A DNA stretch of 64,000 nt from Pseudomonadota bacterium (GTDB taxonomy: Bacteria; Myxococcota_A; UBA796; UBA9615): the NCBI GenBank assembly GCA_024229515.1, contig JAAESI010000277.1, forward strand, positions 62,001-126,000. Reading direction: 5' to 3'. Each line of letters begins with the position of its first letter. Within the stretch, counting starts at the first letter, position 1. Positions 40,833 through 50,222 of the stretch are shown in pieces. Below the pieces are notes generated by a model. The model was given only the letters and a program-made list of their open reading frames with translations, was not told the origin of the DNA and did no database searches. Made by a program: the position numbers and the translations under genes.

Positions 40833-43040
40833 TCAGTCGCAGGTGCCGTTGGCGGCGCCCGGCGTACCGAAGTCGTCCTGCGTGCCGAAGACGTTCGACT
40901 CGTCCGCGTACCAGTTGGTGCCGTCGTCGTTCGACGTCGCGTCGATGGCGCACGGGCTGAGGGACATCGACGAGCCCTCCAGGTCCGGCCAGTCGGTGTT
41001 GTCCCACTCGATGCTGTCGATCTCCAGCCCCTCGGGCGAGGTCAGCGTCAGCTCGTCGTCTTCGTTGCCCAGCGTCAGGTTGCCCAGGTAGCTGAGGTCC
41101 AGCAGGACGTCGCCGCCCGTCTCCTCGCCGAGGACCGCGTAGGTGCCCGCCGCGACGACCACCGAGGAGGTGACGACGAAGCTGTCGGAGCCGAGGTCGC
41201 TGAGCTCGAACCCGAGCAGGTCGATGTCGCTGCCCGTCGGGTTGTGCACCTCGAACCACTCGCGGTCGGTGTCGCTGCCGTTGGGGTCGCGGAAGACCTC
41301 CGTGATGATCAGCGAGCCGACGCCCGCGCCGCTGTTGGGGATGGTGCAGGTGACGTTGTCCGCGCCGGGGGTCCCGGTGCCTTCGCCGGGGCCGAAGGGA
41401 TCGGCGAAGGCGGGGCACCAGCTGCTGGCATTGTCGTTGTCGGCGGCGTTGGAGAAGATCGGGTCGAGGTTCATCGAGGCGCCGCCCTGCGTCACCCACC
41501 CGGCGCTGATGTCCCAGGCGACGGAGTCGATGATCTCGCCGAGCGGATTCACGAGGACGAGCTCGTCGGCACCGTTGCTCAGGCTCAGGTCGGAGCCGTA
41601 CTCAAAGTCGAGCGTGACGCCCCCGTTGAGGCCCGTGTCGGCGGTCGCGCCGAGCACGATGTAGGCGCCCGCGGGCACGATGACGCTGTCGCCGAGCCAG
41701 AGCTGGTCCGACTCGTCGTCTCGCAGGAGCCAACCGTTCAGGTCGATGTCGGTGCTGCCCACGTTGAAGATCTCGAACCACTCCTGGTCGGTGTCGGGGC
41801 CGGCCGCGTCGTTGAAGATCTCGGTGACGAAGACCACGCCTTCGCAGTCGGGGGTGCTGGTGTCGCAGTCGTTGTCGAGGCCGTCGCAGGCGGCCTCGCT
41901 GCCGCCGGGCACCGCGTCGGCGCTGCCGTCGTTGCAGTCGGTGTCGCACGCGTAGGCGCCGTCGTTGTCGAAGTCGGCCTCCAGCACCGCGTTGAGCCGC
42001 TGCGGGTAGAAGGCGGTCGACACCGGAGCGATGAGGTCCGCGCCCGCGGGGATGGCGTCCGCGCCGGCGGAGATCGGGTTGACCCGCGCGCCCAGGGAGA
42101 AGACCTCGATGGTGCTGGGGGGCACGTCGAACTCGTACTCGACCTCGGCCGTCCACCAGACCACGAAGGCGTAGTAGGTGCCGCCGACCAGCTCGATGTC
42201 GAGCTGCGGGGAGCTGTGCCAGGTCATCGCGTCGGCATCGGCCGAGGCGACGGTCGAGGTGACCGCGGTCTCCAGGGTGTAGCCCTCGGTCGGGTGCGTG
42301 GAGCTGTAGACGATCCAGGTCAGGGTCTCGCCCTCGGCGACGCTGAGCCGCTGCTCGAAGGACTCCAGGGTCGTGCTCGCATCGATCCGGTAGGCGTTGC
42401 CGCGGGCTCGATCGGGGCCGGAGAAGGTGTCCGTGCCGTTGGCCGACTGGTACGCGAGGCCGGCGGCGTCGAGTTCGCCGTTGCAGTTGTCGTCCACGCC
42501 GTTGCACTGCTCCGGGGAGTCCGGGGAGATGGAGTCATCGGTGTCGTCGCAGTCGTCCCCGCAGAGGGTGAAACCGTCGCTGTCGCCGTCCTCATCCTCA
42601 TCCGTGAGGGGGTCGCAGTCGTCGTCCACGCCGTCGTTGCAGAGCTCGTGGGCACCCGGGAAGACCGTGTCCTGATTGTCGTCGCAGTCCCCTTCGCAGG
42701 GGCTGAAGCTGTCGCCGTCGGTGTCGGTCTCGTCGCCGCCGAGTTGGCCGTCGCAGTCGGTGTCGACGCCGTCGCAGCCCTCCGCCGCACCCGGGAAGAT
42801 CGTGTTGTCCTCGGGCTCGCAGTCCTCGTCATCGGGCGAGCCGTCACCGTCGGTGTCGAGGGGGGCGCTGTCGTCGTCGTCGCCGGAGTCGTCGTCGTCG
42901 GTGGCGTCGTCGTCGTCGGTGGCGTCGTCGTCGTCGTCATCGTCGGCGAGCGCGGAGTCGTCGTCGTCATCGGGGCAGCCCGTGACGGCAAGGGCGAGCG
43001 CGAGCGCGAGCAGGGTGCGAAGCAGGGCGAGCTTGTTCAT
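40833..43040 (-). CDS. Lipoprotein with poly-Asp tract, MopE-like motifs and two lamin-tail domains
   Basis: LAVTGCPDDDDDSALADDDDDDDATDDDDATDDDDSGDDDDS; DCEPEDNTIFPGAAEGCDGVDTDCDG repeats; two LTD units (VTEIFNDAAGPDTDQEWFEIFN..., ITEVFRDPNGSDTDREWFEVHN...). Confidence 0.88.
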   Translation of the reverse strand: MNKLALLRTLLALALALAVTGCPDDDDDSALADDDDDDDATDDDDATDDDDSGDDDDSAPLDTDGDGSPDDEDCEPEDNTIFPGAAEGCDGVDTDCDGQLGGDETDTDGDSFSPCEGDCDDNQDTVFPGAHELCNDGVDDDCDPLTDEDEDGDSDGFTLCGDDCDDTDDSISPDSPEQCNGVDDNCNGELDAAGLAYQSANGTDTFSGPDRARGNAYRIDASTTLESFEQRLSVAEGETLTWIVYSSTHPTEGYTLETAVTSTVASADADAMTWHSSPQLDIELVGGTYYAFVVWWTAEVEYEFDVPPSTIEVFSLGARVNPISAGADAIPAGADLIAPVSTAFYPQRLNAVLEADFDNDGAYACDTDCNDGSADAVPGGSEAACDGLDNDCDTSTPDCEGVVFVTEIFNDAAGPDTDQEWFEIFNVGSTDIDLNGWLLRDDESDQLWLGDSVIVPAGAYIVLGATADTGLNGGVTLDFEYGSDLSLSNGADELVLVNPLGEIIDSVAWDISAGWVTQGGASMNLDPIFSNAADNDNASSWCPAFADPFGPGEGTGTPGADNVTCTIPNSGAGVGSLIITEVFRDPNGSDTDREWFEVHNPTGSDIDLLGFELSDLGSDSFVVTSSVVVAAGTYAVLGEETGGDVLLDLSYLGNLTLGNEDDELTLTSPEGLEIDSIEWDNTDWPDLEGSSMSLSPCAIDATSNDDGTNWYADESNVFGTQDDFGTPGAANGTCD

Positions 43041-43209
43041 GGATCCTCCGTGCCGGTGGCCGCGCGAAAATACCGAAGTCCCAAGCGGGCGCAAGGTTTG
43101 GAAATAAAAGAAAAAAGCTGAACGGGGCAGTCCGGCCCGCCGGGTGGTTCGTACCTCTGCTGGACCCCACTCCCGGGGTCTCGGGGAGCGGCAGCGTTAG
43201 ACTCTCGGT

Positions 43210-44172
43210 ATGTCCACCGTTGTCGCTCCCCGCCCTCCCCGCACCCGACGGGCCGCTGCCGTGGCCGTGGACGGCTTCTTCGGGAGCCTCTCGACGTTGG
43301 GCCGCTTCACGCCCCTGTCCCGCCCCGGGGCCCATGGGGTCGAGCGTCTCAAGGACATCCCCTACACCGATTCGGGCGAACGACATCACCTGCTGGATGT
43401 CTGGCGGCGGCCCGAACACGCCGACGCGGGCCGCCCCTGCGTGCTGTACGTCCACGGCGGCGCCTTCCAGTCCCTGTCCAAGGACTCCCACTGGATCATG
43501 GCGCTGGCGTTCGCCCGCGTCGGGTACGTGGTCTTCAACATCAACTACCGGCTCGCCCCCACGCACCCCTTCCCAGCCGCGCTGGAGGACGTCTGCGCGG
43601 CGGCCCGCTGGGTCCACGAACACGCGGCGGAGTACGGCGGGGACCCGGCCCGATTCATCTTCGGGGGCGAATCCGCGGGGGCCAACCTGGTCACCTCGCT
43701 GGCGGTCTGCGCGAGCTGGCAGCGGCCCGAGGAGTACGCCCAACGGGTCTGGGATTCGGGGCTCGCCCCCACCGCCGTCAACGCCTCCTGCGGCGTGCTT
43801 CAAGTCAGCGACTCGGCGAGGTTCGCGCGCAAGCGGAAGCTGCCGTGGATCGTGAACGCGCGGATCCTCGATGTGGAGGACTGCTACCTGCCCCACGGGC
43901 CCCGGGAGCTGGCCGATCCGCTGCTGCTGCTGGAGGCCGACCACACCCCGGAGCGGCCGCTGCCGCCCTTCTTCCTGCCGGTCGGGACCGCCGACCCGCT
44001 GCTGGACGACACCCGGCGGATGGCCGCTGCGTTGGAGCGCCGGGGGGTGCACCACGAGGCGCACTACTTCAAGGGCGAGCCCCACGCGTTCGACGCGCTG
44101 ATCTTCCGCAAGAACGCGCGGCGGTGCTGGCAGGCGCGGTTCGAGTTCCTCGACCGGGTGCTCGGCAGCTAG
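43210..44172 (+). CDS. Alpha/beta hydrolase (HSL-like esterase)
   Basis: VLYVHGGAFQSLSKDSHW, FGGESAGANLVTSLA nucleophile motif. Confidence 0.9.
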   Translation: MSTVVAPRPPRTRRAAAVAVDGFFGSLSTLGRFTPLSRPGAHGVERLKDIPYTDSGERHHLLDVWRRPEHADAGRPCVLYVHGGAFQSLSKDSHWIMALAFARVGYVVFNINYRLAPTHPFPAALEDVCAAARWVHEHAAEYGGDPARFIFGGESAGANLVTSLAVCASWQRPEEYAQRVWDSGLAPTAVNASCGVLQVSDSARFARKRKLPWIVNARILDVEDCYLPHGPRELADPLLLLEADHTPERPLPPFFLPVGTADPLLDDTRRMAAALERRGVHHEAHYFKGEPHAFDALIFRKNARRCWQARFEFLDRVLGS

Positions 44173-44648
44173 AACTCGTAGTCGACCGACTGCTCTTCGA
44201 TGTGCACCCAGATCTCCCCGGCGCCGGCCCCGTAGGAGTCGTGCCAGGCGTCCTGCAGCGGGGTCAGGTCGTACTCGAGCGGCTCGGTGATGTAGGCCTC
44301 GCACGGGTCGGGGGTGCCCGTGTGGCTCAGCCCGAGCCAGACTTGCACCGGCTCGGACTCGGCGAAGGTGCCGTCGAAGCAAAGGACGAAGAAGTGGTCC
44401 TCGCAGCCGCCGCTGTAGCCCACCTCCAGGGTGAGCAGGTCCCCGTCGATCGTCGCGCTCGCCACGTCCGTGGCCTGCGTCGACGGCGGCGGTCCGTCGG
44501 GGCAGAGGCCCAGCAGGTTGTCGGCGGTGGCGTCGTCGTCGTCGACCGCCGCGGTGGCGTCGTCGTCGTCGTCGTCGCCCCCACCGAGGCTCGGCGCACA
44601 CGCCACGAGGGCCAGGGCGAACAGCCAGGGGTGGGCGGGAACGTTCAT
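44169..44648 (-). CDS. Small lipoprotein with poly-Asp tract
   Basis: MNVPAHPWLFALALVACAPSLGGGDDDDDDATAAVDDDDATADNLLG... Confidence 0.72.
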   Translation of the reverse strand: MNVPAHPWLFALALVACAPSLGGGDDDDDDATAAVDDDDATADNLLGLCPDGPPPSTQATDVASATIDGDLLTLEVGYSGGCEDHFFVLCFDGTFAESEPVQVWLGLSHTGTPDPCEAYITEPLEYDLTPLQDAWHDSYGAGAGEIWVHIEEQSVDYEF

Positions 44649-45562
44649 GGAGTCTCCTTGGGCGGCGGCGGCACCTGATCCGGCGTGCGTCCCGAGCGGG
44701 CCCACGCCTCCGCGGCCCGCTCCGGCATCCCGATCATCTCCCATCGAACCGCGACCCAGGCCCAGAGTTCACGATCCGTCTCGCCGTAGTCGGCCGCCTG
44801 CTCGTAGTACTCGAGCGCCTGGACGACGTCACCGGCCTCGAGCGCGGCTTCGGCCTGGAAGTAGAGCTCCCGATGCCCCAGGCCGTCGAGGTTGATGGCG
44901 GCGAGCCCCACCGTGGCCGCGAACCACAGCCCCACAAACACCGCCACGGTGCCCACGCCGGCGGCGATCCGCTGCCGCGGGTGGCGCGCGCCCACGACGA
45001 AGCCGAGCAGCGCGCCCATCCCCCAGCCGCCCGCGTGGGCGGCGTTGGCGACCCCCATGATCCCGGTCACGTCGAGCACGATCGCCAAGAAGAACCACCC
45101 CACCAGCAGGGTCTCCGTCGAGCGATCGAGGGTGCCGAGGAAGCGCGGGTCGCGCGCCTTGAGGACCTGGAGCAGGCCGAAGAAGCCGTACAGGACACCG
45201 CTGATGCCCAGGCCGCCGTTGAAGAGGATGTACTCCGCGGCCGACGACGCCGCCGCCGTGAGCACGACGAGCCCGGCCAGCGCCGCGCTCCCCAGCCGCT
45301 CCTCCAGCACCGTGCCGAAGCGCCAGACCCAGTAGAGGTTGAACGCGAGGTGGAAGATCCCCAGGTGCGGGAGCATCGAGGTGACGAGCCGCCACGGCTC
45401 GGTGTGAAACGCAGACGCCTCCACCGCCAGGGGGTCGGCGGCGGACGGGTTGGCCCAGAACACCGCCGTGACGATCACCGACAGCACCATCGCCCCGCCC
45501 GTGACCGGGTAGTCGGGGAGCTTCGACAGGTGAGGGGGCCGCATCACGGAGGCGGCGGTCAT
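44645..45562 (-). CDS. Rhomboid family intramembrane serine protease with TPR-like tail
   Basis: HLAFNLYWVWRFG, GISGVLYGFFG (GxSG), HAGGWGMGALLG. Confidence 0.9.
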   Translation of the reverse strand: MTAASVMRPPHLSKLPDYPVTGGAMVLSVIVTAVFWANPSAADPLAVEASAFHTEPWRLVTSMLPHLGIFHLAFNLYWVWRFGTVLEERLGSAALAGLVVLTAAASSAAEYILFNGGLGISGVLYGFFGLLQVLKARDPRFLGTLDRSTETLLVGWFFLAIVLDVTGIMGVANAAHAGGWGMGALLGFVVGARHPRQRIAAGVGTVAVFVGLWFAATVGLAAINLDGLGHRELYFQAEAALEAGDVVQALEYYEQAADYGETDRELWAWVAVRWEMIGMPERAAEAWARSGRTPDQVPPPPKETP

Positions 45563-45597
45563 AGCACGCGGTCTCGGCGTGTCCCTATGATCGCGCG

Positions 45598-47439
45598 GTG
45601 GACCGCGACGCCTCCAACCTCATCCTCGTCTGCGGGCTCGCGCTCACGCTCGTGGTGCTGTGGTCGTGGAAGCTGCAGCCGATGCACGGCGAGGCTACGG
45701 CCACCGATCGGCCGATCGAGGTGGAGCAGGACGGCTACGTGCACTCGGACTCGTGCCGGAGCTGCCACCCCGACCAGTACGCCTCCTGGGGAGCGTCGTT
45801 CCACAAGACCATGACCCAGAGGGCGTCCTCGAAGTCCGTGCTGGGTGACTTCGACGGCACGAAGCTGACCCTCTTCGGGGACGTGCTCGACCTCAGCCGG
45901 GACGGCGAACGCTTCCTCGTCAGTCAGAACGGCCTCCCCCCTCGGCCGGTGGTGATGACCACGGGCTCGCACCACATGCAGGTCTACTGGCTCCCCGCCG
46001 CGGGACCCGACCGCACCGTGGAGCCGATGCCGTTCGTCTGGCTGCTGGACGAGCAGCGTTGGATCCCGTCCAACAGCTCGTCCAGCAGCCGCCGATGGAG
46101 AGCAAGGACCCGGAGACGGGGCGCTGGAACCAGGACTGCATCCGCTGCCACGCCACCCACGGGATTCCCCAAATCACCGACGAGGGGGTCGACACCACGG
46201 TCGGTGAGCTGGGCATCGCGTGCGAGGCCTGCCACGGCCCCGGCGCCGAGCACATCGCCGCCAACAGCGCCCCCTCCCGCCGCTACCTCGAGCACCTCGG
46301 GGCGAACGACGGCGACCCCACGATGGTGAACCCCGACCGCCTGGACTCGGATCGGAGCGCGCAGGTCTGCGGCAACTGCCACGGCCTCGCGATCTTCCAG
46401 GAGCCCGCGGACATGAAGGAGTGGATGACCGGGGGCTACAAGTTCCGGCCCGGGGATGACCTCCAGGCCGTGCGTCACGTGCTCGAGGTCGACTACGACG
46501 ACCCCGTCGTCAAGCGCGTGCTGAAGGACCAGCCCTACGCCCTGGATGACCGCTTCTGGAGCGATGGCATGGTCCGCGTGGGGGGCCGGGAGTACGCCGG
46601 GTTCGTGCGCAGCGCCTGCTACACCCACGGCGCGCTGAGCTGCGTCAGCGGCCACGAGATGCACCGCGAGCCGGACGACAAGCGGCCCCTGGAGGAGTGG
46701 CTCGACGACCAACTGGCCGAGGACGCGGTCCAGGACGGTGCCTGCGTCGACTGCCACGCGCTGGAGGGCCGGCAGGGGGAGGCGCACACGCACCACGCCC
46801 CGGGGACCACCGGCGCGGCCTGCTACGACTGCCACATGCCGCCGACCACGTGGGGGCTCCTCAAGGGGATTCGGCAGCACGAGATCGACAGCCCCACGGT
46901 CGCGGTGAGCCTGGAGACGGGCCGCCCCAACGCCTGCAACATGTGCCACCTCGACAAGACCCTGGCGTGGACGGCCGAGCACCTGGGGGCGTGGACCGGG
47001 GACGTGCAGCCCGAGCTCACGACCAAGGAGCAGGAGATCGCGGCGTCCATCCTTGTGGACCCTGGAGGGCGAGGCCGGCCAGCGCGCGCTGATGGCCTGG
47101 GCGATGGGCTGGGACGACGCGATCGAGACCAGCGGGGGCAACGACTGGATGGCTCCCTGGCTGGCCCACCTCATGGTCGACCCCTACGACGTCGTGCGGC
47201 TCGTGTCGGAGCGTTCCCTGCGCCGCGTCGATGGCTACAAGGCCATCGAGTACGACTTCATGGCTCCCCGTGCGGAGCTCGCGGGGGTCTCCAAGTCGAT
47301 CTTCTCCCACTGGAGCGCGCAGCCGCCCACCCGCACCGACCCGGAGCTGGTGCTGGATGAACAGGGCGCCATCCGCTTGCAGGACGTCGGCGAGATGGCG
47401 AAGCTCCGCGACGACCGACGCATCAACTTGCTGGAGTGA
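45598..47439 (+). pseudogene. Multihaem cytochrome c (c554-like) with two mutually compensating frameshifts
   Basis: CRSCH, CIRCH, CEACH, CGNCH, CVDCH, CYDCH, CNMCH plus CVSGH. Frame changes near 46072 (LLDEQRW-IP / VQQLVQQPPMESKDPETG) and returns near 47053 (EIAASI / LWTLEGEAGQRAL). Confidence 0.82.
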
Positions 47440-47894
47440 CCGTGAGCGGACCCCCGGATCTGGACGCCATCGCCCGGCGCCACCTGACCTTCGGCTGGTG
47501 GGCGCTGCTGATCTTCCTGCTCGTCGGCTCCGTGCTGGAGTCGCTGCACGGCTTCAAGGTCGCCTGGTACGTGGACGTCGCCACCGAGACGCGCCGCCTG
47601 GTGTGGCGGCTGGGGCACGCGCACGGGACGATGCTGTCGATCGTGAACATCGTCTTCGGGCTCACCATCAAGGGCGTGGCCGACCGGATCGGGGACGCCG
47701 CGTGGCCTGTCCGGGCCAGCCAACTGCTGGTCATCGGCACGGTGCTGCTGCCGGGCGGGTTCTTCGCCGGCGGGCTCGTGATCTACGGCGGGGATCCAGG
47801 CCCCGGGGTCTTCGTGGCTCCGTTCGGCGCCCTCGCCCTCGCCATCGCCATGGCGCTGACGGCGACCGGCCTGAGCAAGGCCCTGAAGGACTAG
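47436..47894 (+). CDS. Small integral membrane protein
   Basis: 152 aa, 4 TM segments, overlaps the cytochrome stop. Confidence 0.7.
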   Translation: MTVSGPPDLDAIARRHLTFGWWALLIFLLVGSVLESLHGFKVAWYVDVATETRRLVWRLGHAHGTMLSIVNIVFGLTIKGVADRIGDAAWPVRASQLLVIGTVLLPGGFFAGGLVIYGGDPGPGVFVAPFGALALAIAMALTATGLSKALKD

Positions 47895-49231
47895 ACGCCG
47901 ACGGGGCGGCGGCCGACGGACCAGTAGGCGAAGCCGAGCTCAGCCATGTGGTCGGGGTCGTAGATGTTCCGACCGTCGAACACCACCGGGGTCCCCATCC
48001 GCTCCTTCATCTCCTCGAAGTCGGGGCTGCGGAACTCGCTCCACTCGGTGCAGATGACGAGCGCGTCGGCGCCGTCGAGCGCGGCCATGTCGCCCTCGGC
48101 GAAGTCGATGCGATCACCGAGCTGGGCGCGGGCGTGGTCCATCGCGACCGGGTCGTAGGCGACGACGGACGCTCCCTTGCCGAGCAGCCAGTCGATGATC
48201 GTGAGGCTGGGCGCCTCCCGAATGTCGTCGGTCCGCGGCTTGAACGAGATCCCCCACAGGGCGATCCGCTTGCCCGCGAGGTCGCCGCCGTAGTGGCGGT
48301 CGAGCTTGCTCACGAACTGCTGGCGCTGGCGCTGGTTCACCTCGTGCACCGACGTCAGCAGCTGCGTCGGGGTGTCGCTCTCCAGCCCCATGGAGACGCA
48401 CGCGAGCACGTCCTTGGGGAAGCAGGAGCCGCCGTAGCCGAGCCCCGGGTAGAGGAACTGGTCGCCGATGCGGGTGTCGCTGCACATGCCCGTGCGCACG
48501 TTGCCGATCTCGGCCCCGTAGGCCTCGCACAGGTTCGCGATCTCGTTGATGAAGCTGATCTTCGTCGCGAGCATCGCGTTGGAGGCGTACTTCACCATCT
48601 CCGCGGACGGGATATCCATGATCAGGATCGGCTTGCCGCGCCGCACGTACGGCTTGTACAGCTCGGTCATGGCGTCGCCGACGGCCTCGTCATCCACGCC
48701 CACGACCACGCGGTCGGGCTTGTAGAAGTCCCGGATGGCGTCGCCCTCTTTGAGGAACTCGGGGTTGCTCGCCATCGCGAACCGCCGCTCCGTCACCTCC
48801 TGGATCGCGCCCCGGACCTTCGCGTTGGTTCCCACCGGCACGGTCGACTTGACCACCACGATGGGGGGCAGCGTGCCGTCGGGGGCCTCGCCGCGGGCCG
48901 CGAGGGCCGCGCCGATGTCCCGCGCCGCGGCCATCACGTACTTCAGGTCGGCCCGCCCCATCTCGTCGCTGGGGGTGCCCACGCAGATGAACATGGCATC
49001 GGCGTTGGCGTAGGCCTCGGCCTTGTCGGTCGTGAAGGTGAGCCGTCCGGCGGCGACGTTGCGTTCGATCAGCTCGTCCAGGCCGGGCTCGTAGATCGGG
49101 CTGATGCCGTCCTTGAGCTTGGCGACCTTGGCTTCGTCCAGGTCCAGACAGACCACGTCGTTGCCCGTGTTGGCGAAGCAAGTTCCACTGACCAGGCCGA
49201 CGTAGCCCGTTCCTACCACCGTGATGCGCAT
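47891..49231 (-). CDS. ugd: UDP-glucose 6-dehydrogenase
   Basis: MRITVVGTGYVGLVSGTCFANTGNDVVCLDLDEAKV...GYGGSCFPKDV. Confidence 0.96.
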   Translation of the reverse strand: MRITVVGTGYVGLVSGTCFANTGNDVVCLDLDEAKVAKLKDGISPIYEPGLDELIERNVAAGRLTFTTDKAEAYANADAMFICVGTPSDEMGRADLKYVMAAARDIGAALAARGEAPDGTLPPIVVVKSTVPVGTNAKVRGAIQEVTERRFAMASNPEFLKEGDAIRDFYKPDRVVVGVDDEAVGDAMTELYKPYVRRGKPILIMDIPSAEMVKYASNAMLATKISFINEIANLCEAYGAEIGNVRTGMCSDTRIGDQFLYPGLGYGGSCFPKDVLACVSMGLESDTPTQLLTSVHEVNQRQRQQFVSKLDRHYGGDLAGKRIALWGISFKPRTDDIREAPSLTIIDWLLGKGASVVAYDPVAMDHARAQLGDRIDFAEGDMAALDGADALVICTEWSEFRSPDFEEMKERMGTPVVFDGRNIYDPDHMAELGFAYWSVGRRPVGV

Positions 49232-49269
49232 CGAGACTCCCTGAGGGCCGGGGAGTGTAGCCGACGCCC

Positions 49270-50205
49270 TCAGGCGGTGCGGAGCAGTTCGTCGAAGTAG
49301 GCGATCGTCCGCTCAAGCCCTTGCTCCAACTGCACCGTCGGCTCCCAGTCCAGGAGCTGTCGGGCCTTCGTGATGTCGGGCCTACGCCGGACGGGGTCGT
49401 CCGGCGGGAGGGGGCGGGAGACGAGGGGGCTGGAGCTGCCGGTGAGCTCGAGGACCAGCTCGGCGAGCTGGCGGATGGTGAACTCCACGGGGTTGCCCAG
49501 GTTGACCGGCCCGATGGCGTCGTCCTGGGCCATCATCCGGGTCGCGCCCTCGACCAGGTCGTCGATGTAGCAGAAGGCCCGGGTCTGGCTCCCGTCGCCG
49601 TACACCTCCAGCGGCTCGCCCTGGAGCGCCCGCACCACGAAGTTGCTCACCACCCGACCGTCGTCTGCGATCATCCTCGGCCCGTAGGTGTTGAAGATGC
49701 GGATCACGCGGATGTCGACGCCGTTCTGCCGGTGGTAGTCGAAGCAGAGCGTCTCCGCGACGCGCTTGCCCTCGTCGTAGCAGCTGCGGGGCCCGATCGG
49801 GTTGACGTGCCCCCAGTACTCCTCGTGCTGGGGGTGGACCTGGGGATCGCCGTACACCTCGGACGTGGACGCATGCAGCAGCCGCGCCTTCACCCGCTTG
49901 GCGAGGCCCAGCATGTTGATGGTCCCCATCACGTTCGTCTTGACGGTCTTGACCGGGTTGTACTGGTAGTGGACCGGGGAGGCGGGGCAGGCGAAGTGGA
50001 ACACCCGGTCGACCTCGAGGAGGATCGGCTGGATGACGTCGTGCCGCACGACCTCGAAGTCGCGGTGGTCCAGCAGGTGGCGGATGTGGGTCCGGCGCCC
50101 GGTGTAGAAGTTGTCGAGGCAGATCACCTCGTTCCCGTCCGCGAGGAGACGCTCGCAGAGGTGGCTGCCGATGAATCCGGCTCCGCCGGTGACGAGGGTA
50201 CGCAC
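49270..50205 (-). CDS. UDP-glucuronate decarboxylase (UDP-xylose synthase)
   Basis: [57 protein letters not shown]...[35 protein letters not shown]. Confidence 0.95.
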   Translation of the reverse strand: MRTLVTGGAGFIGSHLCERLLADGNEVICLDNFYTGRRTHIRHLLDHRDFEVVRHDVIQPILLEVDRVFHFACPASPVHYQYNPVKTVKTNVMGTINMLGLAKRVKARLLHASTSEVYGDPQVHPQHEEYWGHVNPIGPRSCYDEGKRVAETLCFDYHRQNGVDIRVIRIFNTYGPRMIADDGRVVSNFVVRALQGEPLEVYGDGSQTRAFCYIDDLVEGATRMMAQDDAIGPVNLGNPVEFTIRQLAELVLELTGSSSPLVSRPLPPDDPVRRRPDITKARQLLDWEPTVQLEQGLERTIAYFDELLRTA

Positions 50206-50222
50206 GACCGGAGTCTAGACGG

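Noticed and set aside
42840-42985. GTC/GAC trinucleotide repeats as CRISPR or microsatellite element
   Set aside because: They encode the poly-Asp tract of a lipoprotein; no spacer/repeat architecture.
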